Of a DNA stretch of 64,000 nt, positions 22,584 through 33,420 are shown piece by piece (position 1 is the first letter of the stretch; every line of letters begins with the position of its first letter). Source of the DNA: Ilyonectria destructans (taxonomy: Eukaryota; Ascomycota; Sordariomycetes; Hypocreales; Nectriaceae). A program made the position numbers and the translations under genes. The stretch is from contig JAHEWK010000001.1 in the NCBI GenBank assembly GCA_020740775.1, positions 2,728,001-2,792,000 on the forward strand, in the 5' to 3' direction. Below the pieces are notes generated by a model. It worked only from the letters and a program-made list of their open reading frames with translations. It was not told the DNA's origin and searched no databases.

Positions 22584-23612
22584 ATGGCGTACCCTCCCCC
22601 TCCAGGCATCAACAACCTCCCCGCGAGACCCCCAGCCTCCAAGTCTGGTTTCAAACCGGCCTTCACTCCCTCGACCCAGGCCGCCGCGCCCTCGTACGCC
22701 AACGCGCCTCCCTCCTACGCAGGGCCCTCGAGCTACTCGGCCGCGCCCGCCGCACCAGCCACGCAGTATGGCTCGTCCTATTCCTCCTACCAGAGCGGCC
22801 CCGCGCCCGGCGGAGTAACGTCGTACGCGCCGCAGCAGCAGATGCAAACACAGGCACAAAGCTACGGACCTCAAAGCGCGGGACCTCAAAGCTACGGACC
22901 CCAGAGCTATGGCGCTCCCCAGATCCGAAACCCCTTCCCCATGCCGGGTACTGGCGCTGCCCAGAGCGACTACGACCCCGACATGGCGGCCCAGATTGCG
23001 CAGTGGCAGAGCGCCTACGTGAGCAGGGACCCCAAAGACGGCAAGCCCAGCACCGACTCGCCAAAGCCAGAGCCCCAACCCGCCGCCGTGCCCAACAGCA
23101 CCGATCGCAAGAAAACCGTCGTCCGCGAGGGCGGCGGCAAGAAGTGGACCGACGACACGCTCCTTGAGTGGGATCCCTCACACCTGCGTCTCTTCGTGGG
23201 TAACCTCGCTGGTGAAACAACTGACGAGGCCCTCCACAAGGCCTTCACACGGTGGAAATCCGTCCAGAAGGCCCGCGTCATCCGCGACAAGCGCACTGCC
23301 AAGTCCAAGGGTTTCGGCTTCGTCAGCTTCAGCGACGCCGACGACTTCTTCCAGGCCGCCAAGGAGATGAACGGCAAGTACATCCAGAGCCACCCGGTCG
23401 TGATCCGAAAGGCCAACACCGAGATCAAAGTCTCCAATGCCAAGGACAAGGACAGGGGCAAGAAGCACAACAAGAAGAAGGGCGGAAACGGGAACGGGAA
23501 TGGTGGTGGTGGTGCTAGCGGCGGTTACGAGCCCAGCCTAGGTCCCGTCGGCGGTGGGGGGGTGACCAAGCCTGGTCAGAAGACGAAGAATGGATTACGG
23601 TTGTTGGGTTAG
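22584..23612 (+). CDS. RBM42-like RNA-binding protein with one RRM
   Basis: Single exon, 342 residues. The N-terminal 150 residues are low in complexity: Pro/Ala/Ser/Tyr/Gln-rich with SYGPQS repeats. Then comes KKWTDDTLLEWDPSHLRLFVGNL, which leads directly into an RRM at about residues 198-280 with RNP2 LFVGNL and RNP1 KGFGFVSF. The lead-in and the block FRWKSVQKARVIRDKRTAKSKG.. are typical of the RBM42 subtype, where the RRM follows a conserved W.D..L.EW.. element. The tail is Lys- and Gly-rich (KKHNKKKGGNGNGNGGGG). A nuclear role in pre-mRNA splicing is inferred from human RBM42, which associates with the tri-snRNP. The start codon context is ATCATGG, after a long leader. Confidence 0.88.
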   Translation: MAYPPPPGINNLPARPPASKSGFKPAFTPSTQAAAPSYANAPPSYAGPSSYSAAPAAPATQYGSSYSSYQSGPAPGGVTSYAPQQQMQTQAQSYGPQSAGPQSYGPQSYGAPQIRNPFPMPGTGAAQSDYDPDMAAQIAQWQSAYVSRDPKDGKPSTDSPKPEPQPAAVPNSTDRKKTVVREGGGKKWTDDTLLEWDPSHLRLFVGNLAGETTDEALHKAFTRWKSVQKARVIRDKRTAKSKGFGFVSFSDADDFFQAAKEMNGKYIQSHPVVIRKANTEIKVSNAKDKDRGKKHNKKKGGNGNGNGGGGASGGYEPSLGPVGGGGVTKPGQKTKNGLRLLG

Positions 23613-24123
23613 GTGGCGATGGGATGGGATGGTGCATCCATTGTTGTTTTATCTCGTGGTGTTTGGCGTTGGGATCGGCTCTGGCATACCCGGCCCGGAG
23701 AATATAATTTAAAACATAGTAACAGACTGCCCGGCACTGGCAGACTGGTAGAAAGTGGAGAATGGAGAACATATATTATACGCACACGAGAGACAACCAA
23801 TTAATTGACATCCAAAGTTATGTGAAACTAGTATTGGGTATCTCGGTGATGCTGCGCATGTGCCAAAGCATGCCAGACTCTCTAATCCATCTCTCCAACC
23901 TATACAATGTTGACTTGTCTGATTCCGCTGCCCATGTAAAGTAGCCAACCCCTAGATACAACCCACCCCGTCCGTCTATCGATTCCGTCCGTTTATCCTT
24001 CACATGATGCCTAGTTTACTTAATACAAGATATAAAAACAAGGGTGATTCCGAGGTCATGTTGCGCCCGATGAACAATGCTGTGTAAAGAGGAACTATCC
24101 AAAATAATACGTCAAGAGGACAT
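23613..24123. other. Convergent 3' intergenic region
   Basis: About 510 bp between two converging stop codons. The sequence is AT-richer than its neighbours (ATATAATTTAAAAC, ATATATTATACG), as expected for polyadenylation regions. No gene signal. Confidence 0.5.
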
Positions 24124-26199
24124 TCAGTCCAGTCGTCGAGCCCGGTGCTCGTCCGAGGCCGTTAGCGGCTCGAGCAGAGGCTGGAAGTCACCGTCGGAGG
24201 TGACGAGGGTGTCATGCCGATCCTCACTAAGGTGCAGGAGTCCAGCAGATTCCTCGCGGCGGTCTTCGCGGTCTTCGTCAATATCGCTGTTGCCGCTACC
24301 GTCATCCTCTGTGGTGATGTGGCGGTCGTGTACTTTGTGTTGAGCATCCTGGCGCATCTTTGTAATTTTGATGTAGTTGTAGGCAACGATGGCGGCTAGG
24401 GTGGTGAGCAGGCCGACGAAGTTGATGAGGGTTAGGTGGTCGTGGAAGACGAGGGAGGCGGCGGAAATGGTGACGACCTCCTTGAAGATGCCGGCAATGG
24501 AAAGGGTCACGACGGAGGTGCGCTGCAGCAGGGCGAACTCGGCGGCAGTCATGCAGAAGGCCAAGCAGCCGGGGAAGAGGAGGAAAAGGGGTGCGAGGAC
24601 GGCACCCCACTCGTTGCTGAGGATCTTGAATCCCCCGATGAGGTTTCCGAAGCCTTCGACGGGGATTGCGAGGGCAAGGAGAACAACGAACATGACTGGC
24701 GTGAGGTAGAAGATGCTTGAGAAGGGATTGGATGTGGAAGGGTTGCGGAGGAGGAGGATCTGGGTCAGGCTCCAGCGGAAGCCTGAGAAGAGGGCGGCAG
24801 AGATGACGAGGGCAAAGCCGCCGAGCTTGAATTCAACTTCGCCAAAGACCATGAGAACGACACCGAGGGTCATGGTTGCAATGATAGCGACTAAACGCCA
24901 GGTCGGGGTTTCGAGGCGGAACATGAAGGCGAAGATGAGAACGAAGGCGAGGGAGGAGGATTTACACATGGCTAGAGTCAAGTCAGATACCGATGAACGG
25001 GAGGAGATGAATAGGAGGAGAAAGACATACTGTAGAAGGTGAGGCTAATGAACTTGAGAGAGGTGTTGCCCAAGCCAATGTCCAGACCTGTAGCGGCACC
25101 ACATGGTCCAATCCTCGTGAGGTAGAACATCTTGGTCATGCCAGGGTTGGATTCCGAATCGCGCCTGGAACTTCCCAGATCTGAATTGTGCCTGTGATTC
25201 GGTCGTAGGGTCGGCACGAAGTAGAGGACGACAGCGGACAGGATGAATTGCACCACCATGTGCATGCATGTGGTAAAGAGGGGGAAGGCGAAGTTGAGGT
25301 GGTCCTTGGCGAACATCCACTTATTGTACTGTGTTTGCCATGTTAGTACATCTACTCAGGGTGACGTGGGGGGAGTGCGACGGCGCAAAATGGGCAGAGG
25401 GGGAGAGATTGAAGCGTACCAACGAGATGGATAGCGAAAAGATGTACCAAAGGAGGATCAAGACTCCATTGACGACCAATCTCCTAAAAACATCCTTATC
25501 GGCCTCCTTGCGCTCGTCGGCAGAAATGGTGTTCTTCTCTCTGGCAACGCGCTGGTCTAGTTGGGTATTCCTCTGGCGCTTCTTCTGCCTCCTGCGCTTC
25601 CCCTTTGTCGTCAAGCCCGTCTCCTCGTCATCCTGTAGTTCCTCGTCGGTGTAGCTCTCGTCTCCGGAGTCGTCGCTGCGGTTCGCAAAGCCGCCAACAC
25701 TGGTGCCTTCTTCGGAGATCTTGGGGGCGTTGCCGATGCCGGAAATGGGTGTGCGTGATCTGGAAGGGCCCGGCTGGCTGTCCGCCAGGCTGCTCCGGCG
25801 GCGTCGATGGCCGTCGATGGGCTCCATCTCGATCTCGTCGTCTGTTTCGTCGTCGGTCAGAGACGACCGGGCGGCATAGGACGACGGGCCGGCTGCTGCG
25901 TGACCAGTTCTGGACCCTATATCTGCTGTTTCTGGGGGGGCTGTTGCTGCTGAAGATGAGGATGATGAACCGAATGGGGTTCGCAAGGCGGCTGAGGACT
26001 GGCTAGGGGTGGTTGAACTGGTCGGAGTCGCCGAGAGGGGCGGTATCGATTGCGGATGGAGACGAGAAAGGGCGTCGCGGCCAGAGCTGGCGGGAAGGAC
26101 GGAGAGGTCGGGAGAGGTGGAACGCGAGGACTCAGAGGACGGAGAGGACGGAGATGGTGATGATGGTCTGTCGGTGGACTGGGGGTGAGGCGCGGGCAT
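24124..26199 (-). CDS. SLC35/triose-phosphate-translocator family membrane transporter
   Basis: Three exons: 26199-25420, 25328-25031, 24971-24124, 641 residues; introns 91 and 59 nt. Residues 1-235 are a disordered Ser/Pro-rich and acidic cytosolic region ending in a basic patch (KGKRRRQKKRQR). About ten hydrophobic helices follow, beginning VVNGVLILLWYIFSLSISLYNKWMF. Diagnostic family features are the YNKW motif at the first helix, the paired-helix segment [38 protein letters not shown] and the FRWSLTQ stretch. This matches the SLC35C2/Ymd8-type branch of Golgi nucleotide-sugar and sugar-phosphate carriers. The C-terminal tail is hydrophilic and acidic. Substrate is unknown. Confidence 0.9.
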
Positions 26200-27940
26200 G
26201 ATGGGAATGGAGCATTAATAGTCTTGTCGAATGCCTATGTACGGGGACGGCTCGATAGAGCGATAGAGGGAGATCTCCTGGCACTCGCGCTGGCGCGGGA
26301 CTGGGGGGACCGGGGGACGCTACGGGGCCTCGCTGGGTCGCCTGGACAGGTACGGGGTCTGGACTGGCGCTGGCTGGACCTTGCTGGTTGGTCGACTGCT
26401 GGCCGCCGAGCAGGTTCAGTTCGGATCAAGTTGCAGTAGAGCGCTCGGTAGGCCGGCAGTCCACACGTTGAGTGGAGGAGGCGTTTGGGTATTGGGTCGC
26501 GTGGAGCGAGCTAGTACCTGAGACGGGCAAGGAAGAGTGGCCACCTGGACACCAGGACACCACCAAGACACCTGCTGCCGCGCCTTGGGGAAGAGAATTG
26601 GTGGCTTGCGTTGGAGTCTCGACGGACTCTTTTCCCGTCGATGGCGTTGGCGATTGTTGCACTCTTTCTAGTGGGCTCGGGCTGGTGCTGACGCTGACAC
26701 TGACACTGACACGACACTGACGCTTGTGATTCCGGCGCTGCTGATGACGACGATGCTGATGACGCCGACTTGGAGCTGCTTCTCCCAAAGCCAGATGAAA
26801 TGTGGACCGTGTCTTGGCGCACTGCCGTCGCTACCATTTGCTCTGTCAGGCAATTCACCTCCCTAATAAGTTGATTATTACTGCATGCCCAGAGCATAAT
26901 CCCGCCGTCCAGATGCCTTCCATTAGAATCCCCTAACCCAACTGGCGGTCACCCCCGAGGCCACCTGCGGGGGAGCGACATCCCAGGGTTGCATTTGTCC
27001 CTCGGGATCAGGAAGAAAGCTGTCACACGACGCACAGATGGTGATCTACCCCGAGCCATCACATGATGGCCAAGCCCAATGCTAGATCAACCGGCCGGCT
27101 CAGATCAACCAGGCGCCTTACTACGTATGGCATCACCTCTGCCCTCTCCAGACACCGGAGTGCTCCATATCCGTGTAGGGCTGGATTCCAAGTTTTGTTT
27201 TCTTGCTTAGCCTTGTGCCATGGCGTCTTCTCGCCTTTATTATGAACAGACGTGCGGGTGTCGCGTGTCCTCTGAAGTTCATCCCTGATGTTTATACGAA
27301 ATTGAGCAGTGGACCAGACCCTTTAGCTCTAGCACCCAGCTCAGGGGGGGTCTGATCGCTAAGGCCGCTGTCCGAGGGCTCCGTTAGGTATTAGGTAGTT
27401 CCCCGGACCCCTAAACTTCGGCCTCTAATTTGGCAAATGCTCCGTCTACCGAGCTCCCGAGCACTGGTTGGAGGCCTGTCCCAGGATGCGAAGTCAATTA
27501 CGGCGCAGGCAACCATTGATCTCAACTGAGTCCTGGCAAAAGAACCTTTTCTATGTACTCCAGCAATCTCTGTCCATCCATCGATTCGATCCTCCCTTCC
27601 CTTCTATCCACCGAACGGCCTCCGAGACAGACGGTCCGCCTCCAGTGGCGTAGTTAGCTTGTGTATGCCGCCCCATCCGAGGCCATAGACACCATCTCTC
27701 GGATACGAGGATGTGGACAGTTGACTTAGACACAGACTATGGAGAACAAAGTGGACCGAGCTGTTCTCTAATTCAAGCGCTATGATGGCAGTTCCGTCAT
27801 CACTATGAACGCTTGTGTAATTTGGCTCTCAATGATAGACCCTTGGGGTCCTGCGTGAGACTTCCATCTCCTAGATGTCCAAGGTGCTGACTGACAATTT
27901 GGTTAACTCAGGTCCCACGTCATGGTAAACGTTTCCGTCA
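26200..27940. other. Intergenic, transporter promoter to F-box gene 3' end
   Basis: 1.74 kb without a supported gene. The first 700 bp are GC-rich, with a CTGACA-type microsatellite at 26686-26720. Further right, the sequence is mixed, with a TACTACGTATGG palindrome-like motif near 27118. Short open frames exist on both strands but overlap one another and show no motif. Confidence 0.45.
26686..26720. repeat. Imperfect TGACAC/TGACGC hexanucleotide repeat
   Basis: About five to six tandem units of TGACAC with one variant unit and one slipped copy. It lies in the leader or promoter of the SLC35-type transporter gene. Confidence 0.7.
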
Positions 27941-29572
27941 TTAGCTTGTCTCAATTCCCCTCTCGTGGAATTCAGATACAAGAAGTTCAAACGCCGTTTC
28001 GTCCTTGTCTGCTACGTCATCATCAAGATGCCAACATGTCCCTTCGTCCTCCCTGAAGCATGCCTCCCATGTCTCTTTGTCATCCCACACATCATTATAA
28101 TAGACATACGTGAGGTCCGAGGCGCGGTCTGGAGACAGGCCAGCACCATGCCTATATTTGTCACCCCCGCGGCCCGAGGGTGTAGGGCATTGGAAGTATC
28201 GAAAAGCATTATCCTGGAAGGGGTAATCTCGAGCAATATGGTTGCTCGGTGCCGTTGGATCATCTCTGTAGCAGGCATCGACAGTTTCTTCAGGCGCATG
28301 ATCCCAGGCGCCATAGCCGATCTTGAAAACTCTCCAGGCTGGCTTCGCTTCTCTCCAGCAGGTGAGGAGGTCGTGCCATCGAATGGGGGACGACACTGGT
28401 CCATAATCGGTATCTTCCCATCCAATATCTCCTCCATTCACTATTATAGGGTGATCTCGAAGTAGATAACCCTCATTGGAGATAGTAATGTCGTTTCCGT
28501 CAGAATCCTTGCCCACGAAAGTCGTACTGTGATCTTCGGCTAAACCGGAGCACGCCCGATGCAGGACGGCGCAGTCATCGAGATACAGCTCGTCAAGGCC
28601 AAGAGACAAAATCCAATCGGCTTGCCACTCGTGACTGAAAACATATCTCCCCAATGCGAGCACCTTCAAGTTTGGCAACCCTCTCCCAGCTCCAACAAGT
28701 CGGAAATCCAGCTTCGGGTACCAGCCCCACCACTCGTGACAATACAACGATAGGCACCGAAGATGTTCAGTCACCGCTGGTGCTAGCCATGTTGAGGGTA
28801 AGAGCTCAAACATGTCGTGCTTGTCGCGGGATATTGTGTCAAAAAGTCTATATGTACCACACGTTTCTGTTGCAATGTATAGCCGTAGGTCAACTAGACT
28901 CTTCGAAGCAAGAACCGACTTAAAGGCACTACTCTCTGTAAGTCGCGAATCGGAGTAATCGGCCAGGTTAGAGACCGTAAGCCTTTTCAGCGAGATGGGG
29001 AGTTTCTCGGCAAAATGTGGAATCTTGTCCATCTTAAAATGCCTAAGGGGACGATTTGTGACAAGCTGATTGTCAATGCTTTCTTGTCTTTGGGGAGACC
29101 AAGTTCCAGCCAGACACTGGAAAATGGTATCCAGGGCTCGATATCGAACGTCGGCCGTCTCATCGATCTCGTCTTCAGATTGATTGTATCCACAATCCGA
29201 GTTGAACCGCAAATGGAGCTCCTCGACGTTATCAAGACAACCCAAAAAGGGTAGTGCAGTTAAAAAATCCGAGGGCACTCTATATTTGGCATTTGTGCGG
29301 TATTGAAAGGCAGGGCCGATCCAAGTATCGCAGGTGACCTCTCGCACCAACCCACGAAGCTTTTCGGATTCGGCGATGTAAATGAACTTCTGGGCATCAT
29401 GGCCGTATGCTTGGAGTCGTACACTCCTAACCAACCATGGAGTTGTCAAAGAATTGAGTATATGGTTGACACCTCGTACGCTGAACAGTGCAGACTTGGG
29501 TAGATATGAGAGTATTTCCTGGATGATCTCAGATGGCAATGCTGTCAAAGACATGATGGGTGTGTCTGGCAT
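27941..29572 (-). CDS. F-box protein
   Basis: An intronless 543-residue frame. Residues 8-50 form an F-box (LTALPSEIIQEILSYLPKSALFSVRGVNHILNSL..), which in this family binds Skp1 in SCF ubiquitin ligases. The rest is long and Leu-rich with loosely repeated segments (LKRLTVSNLADY, LRCLSLYCHEWWGW, LPNLKVLALGRYVF, LDELYLDDCAVL), compatible with degenerate leucine-rich repeats or another solenoid that chooses the substrate. The C-terminal 150 residues are acidic, with many Trp and Tyr. Fungal genomes hold large, fast-changing sets of such proteins, so the target is unknown. The ATG at 29572 is followed by a second one 15 nt downstream; either could serve. Confidence 0.85.
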   Translation of the reverse strand: MPDTPIMSLTALPSEIIQEILSYLPKSALFSVRGVNHILNSLTTPWLVRSVRLQAYGHDAQKFIYIAESEKLRGLVREVTCDTWIGPAFQYRTNAKYRVPSDFLTALPFLGCLDNVEELHLRFNSDCGYNQSEDEIDETADVRYRALDTIFQCLAGTWSPQRQESIDNQLVTNRPLRHFKMDKIPHFAEKLPISLKRLTVSNLADYSDSRLTESSAFKSVLASKSLVDLRLYIATETCGTYRLFDTISRDKHDMFELLPSTWLAPAVTEHLRCLSLYCHEWWGWYPKLDFRLVGAGRGLPNLKVLALGRYVFSHEWQADWILSLGLDELYLDDCAVLHRACSGLAEDHSTTFVGKDSDGNDITISNEGYLLRDHPIIVNGGDIGWEDTDYGPVSSPIRWHDLLTCWREAKPAWRVFKIGYGAWDHAPEETVDACYRDDPTAPSNHIARDYPFQDNAFRYFQCPTPSGRGGDKYRHGAGLSPDRASDLTYVYYNDVWDDKETWEACFREDEGTCWHLDDDVADKDETAFELLVSEFHERGIETS

Positions 29573-30801
29573 GGCGTCTTAGAGTGGCCGACCAAGGCGA
29601 GGGCAAAACGATGATAGCAGAGATGGATAATAGAGAGGCTAGAGTTTATCTCCCAAGTTGAGTTTACAGGGTAATCTGTTATAGTTACATGCTTACCGCT
29701 TTGAAATGAGTGGGGCAATAGCGGTGTCGCCGAGGCTTGTAATTGGGCAAACTTTGACTTAGGCCTTCCCAGTATGCTGCTTAAGTCGTCATTTTCACAC
29801 CTAAAAGTGAGGGAGAAGGTTCGAGGAGAGAAGATGAATACATGCCTCACTTCTCCTTCATGCGATGGTGTGCATCTCTCACCGTAAACCAGGGTGGTCT
29901 AGTCCGTATTGAGCCGGCTGGTTTGAAAGCTTTGTGAACTTCTCTCCAAGCAGAGGTTCGCACGCAATGACCACGGGCTGCCATATTGGGACACGGACCG
30001 GAGAGACACTTCCATTTCCACTTCCACTTCCACCAATCTACACCAATTGTTGCACCGAGATATTGCACTGGATATCTAGCAGATGCATGCGCGGGAACAA
30101 CACCTACGAGTCGCAATAATCGGAAACTATGGCCACGGCCACATAATTGAGAATGGAATTGACACAATAGCGCCAAAACATGTGTGCAAAGACTAAGCCT
30201 CCTCGTGTCGAGGTCGAGAAGGTCGGTGCAAACCTACGGGGTTGGACGATGGGTGGTGAAACATGGAGTTAATTCGGATGATTGAAAAATTCGAGTATAT
30301 GTTACACGAGAATCTATTGGATAATTTATTCTCTCGGAAATAATGCAGGTATGTGAGCTCGGCGACATCGCCGTTCGTGGCGTAGCACAAGACACAGTCA
30401 ACACACTTGTCAGCACCGCCTTACTCTCACAGCCCAATAGCCATGAGAATCAATTCTCATTGAGGCCTGCCCCCACAGATCTGACGGGGCTGTTTCTACG
30501 TGGCCATGTGCCCATCTCCATTTGGTAACGGTGTGGTTGAGAGTAGCCACACGTCGTCTAGGCGGCACACGCATCGTGGAAGTCTAAGTGCATCCCCGCA
30601 TGCGCTTTACTCAGTCTATCCACGGCTTGAAAAGCCACTCACTGCAGGGCCTCTCTTGTCTCCGTGTCTCCGCCCAAAGTTGTGCCTCGTCATGTGAGCT
30701 AGTGCTATACGATCCGCGCAGCTGGCACATATATAAATGCATTGCGTCATGCATCCCACAACGTCCAGCTGGGGGCTGACCTTACCACACACTCAAACAC
30801 C
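29573..30801. promoter_or_regulatory. Divergent intergenic region, F-box / GH15
   Basis: 1.23 kb between two start codons in opposite directions, so it holds both promoters. A TATA box stands close to the GH15 start (listed separately). A short pyrimidine repeat (CTTCCATTTCCACTTCCACTTCCACC, near 30010) is the most regular sequence. No coding signal. Confidence 0.5.
30730..30737 (+). promoter_or_regulatory. TATA box of the GH15 gene
   Basis: TATATAAA lies 65-72 bp upstream of the GH15 start codon, in ACATATATAAATGC. Canonical TATA boxes are rare in this window and usually mark regulated rather than constitutive fungal genes. Confidence 0.6.
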
Positions 30802-33225
30802 ATGGCCTCTCAATGCCCATTGCTTCACAGTGGAGGGGCTCGGAGAGCCCAAACCGGGGGCTATCTCCCAATTGAGGACTATGGCATGATTGGGAACATG
30901 CACACCTGTGCCCTGGTCGGCATGGATGGAAGTGTAGACTTCATGTGCTGGTAGGCAACCCTCCATATCTGCTTCTGGATATTGCAGCTGAATCCCTCTC
31001 AGGCCTGACTTTGACTCCCCGTCTGTCTTTTGCCGTCTCTTGGATAAAAACATCGGTGGTTACTTCAGCATTTCTCCGCCGCAAGATATCAACTGCACCA
31101 CCAAGCAGCAGTACCTACCCTCGTCCTGCATCTTGCAGACACGCTACATCCACGAGGATGGCGTCGTCGACTTGGTTGACTTCTTCCCACGCCCCAAGAG
31201 CGCCCAGGTCATGACAAAAGGCTACAAGCAGAGCGCCTATCGAGAGGCCACCAAGGTCCAGGAGGAGCTGAAGAAGTGGCTTGTGAGACGGGTTGAATGC
31301 ATCCGCGGTTCTTTGACACTTGGTATGCCGCACTTATAACAGTCAAACCAGCTTGAACTGACATTTCCAGACGTTGAAATATTCCCTGCCTTTGGATACG
31401 GTCAAGATGAACATGTTACCACTCTCCTCCAGAAATCACACACCTGTGTTAGTCCCGAGAGCAAGGTAGCGTCGTTCCATAGCAAGGACGTCAAGCTCCA
31501 GCTCGATGTGGCAGTGGACAACGGCGAAGACGAGAAGAGCTGCCCCATCATCATGTTCAAGAAAGTGAAGCGTCCTGGCATGCATGGCGAAGGCCTCGTT
31601 GCTCGCATTGAGATCCAGGAAGGGCAGAATATCTCGTTTGTTCTTCGGAACGATATTCCCAACCATGTGGCTCAGAGTATCTCGACTCCTATTCTGGATG
31701 CTCAACAGCATGATACCCAAACCTTCTGGTACAACTTCATCTCTCAGTCGAAGTACAAGGGACGGTGGAGGGAAGTGGTATCAAGGAGCTTGATGATACT
31801 GAAAATGATGACATACGGTGGGAGTCCTGGCCCTCATTTCTGGCCTTCACCTTCTAACTAATTGGCAGAACCTACAGGAGCAATCGTCGCCGCGCCGACG
31901 TTCTCGGTCCCCGAGGCCATCGGAGGCGTTCGTAACTGGGACTACCGCTACTGCTGGATCCGTGACTCCAGTTTCACCATTTACATCCTGCTTCGTCTCG
32001 GTTTCAAAGCCGAGGCCGACGCGTACATGGAGTTCATCATGGAGCGGTTCGTCCACTCGCGTGGACCTGATGGCGGATTGCCCATCATGTTTACGATCCG
32101 CGGAGAAACCGATATCCCCGAATTGGAATTAAACCACCTCGAAGGATACCGTGGCAGTAGTCCTGTTCGAATCGGTAATGGGGCCGCATTCCACAAGCAG
32201 TTTGATATCTATGGTGAACTCATGGATGCCATCTACCTGTACAACAAGTTTGGCAAGCCAGTTGCATGGGATGTGTGGCGTGCTGTCCGTGGCATTCTCG
32301 GTAAGTTATGGCATCCTCGTCTGGAGTTTGTTGCTAAATCACAGTATAGATTATGTCTTGACAATCGTCGACGGTAAGGTCTTCAAGGTTGATGAGAGAT
32401 TCATACGGCTTACAGTGTCACGATAATAGAACCCGACATGTCCATCTGGGAAGTCCGAAACCACAAGCAACACTTCACCTACTCGCAGATTATGCTCTGG
32501 GTTGCCTTTGACCGCGGTCTCCGCCTCTCCGAAAAGAGATGTTTCCCCTGTCCCAATCGTGCCAAATGGATGGAAGCCAGAGACAAGCTTTACGAGCGAG
32601 TCATGGAGAAAGGTTCGTGTCACCATTCCTCCCGTCCCCGAATCACAAAAACTCAGCTTATTATTACCAAGGCTACAACACCGAAATGAAATGTTTCGTT
32701 CAAAGTTTTGAAAACAACACAATGCTTGACTCGTCCATCCTCATCGCACCTCTCGTCTTCTTCATCTCTCCTTGCGACCCACGATTCACCAACACACTCG
32801 ATCGCATTCTTCTCCCCCCTGAGAAGGGTGGACTGACCAGTACTGGCTTGGTATACCGTTATGATACTGAACTCGCCGATGACGGTAAACAATCACCATC
32901 TCTTGTTGCGGAATATGATCTCGCTGACTCATCGGGATCATCTATAGGAGTTGGTGGCACGGAGGGAGCCTTCAGCATGTGTACTTTCTGGCTCGTTGAG
33001 GCCATGACCCGCGCCAGCGTCTATGAGCCTAAGTATCTCATCAGGGCAATCAACCTCTTTGAGAACATGCTCGGTTTCTCTAACCACCTGTGCATGTTCT
33101 CCGAAGAGATCGCACGCAGCGGCGAGCAGCTGGGAAACACGCCGCAGGCGTTCAGTCATTTAGCCCTGATCAGTGCTGCGTTCAATCTTGATCGCGCTAC
33201 TGAGGGTTGGAAGGAGACGAGATGA
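30802..33225 (+). CDS. Intracellular GH15 glycoside hydrolase (trehalase/glucoamylase-like)
   Basis: Eight exons: 30802-30950, 31003-31322, 31371-31817, 31869-32300, 32350-32373, 32430-32612, 32672-32884, 32948-33225; 681 residues. No signal peptide. The N-terminal domain ([39 protein letters not shown]) is that of bacterial-type GH15 trehalases and glucoamylases. The (alpha/alpha)6 domain contains [27 protein letters not shown], the acid motif [10 protein letters not shown] (Glu before Val) and, near the end, the base region [27 protein letters not shown]. The family cleaves alpha-glucosidic bonds with inversion; trehalose or starch-like oligomers are plausible substrates, but the fungal group is little studied. 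Introns 2-7 are all phase 1 and each splits a codon after G. Exon 5 is only 24 nt. Confidence 0.9.
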
Positions 33226-33420
33226 TTAGGTGGGGCAGTTTCGAAATCGCTTGATGTCTGATATTCATGTCACAATGTATTGCGGGACGCATTAGTGAAC
33301 AGCTTAACAACATATATTTACAAACAAGCCAAGTAATCGACACATGGTACCTTGAGTTACAACGCGACGCCAGTAGTCTTAAACTCCTTCCATGCCAAAT
33401 GCTATGCCAGTGATTTTTGC

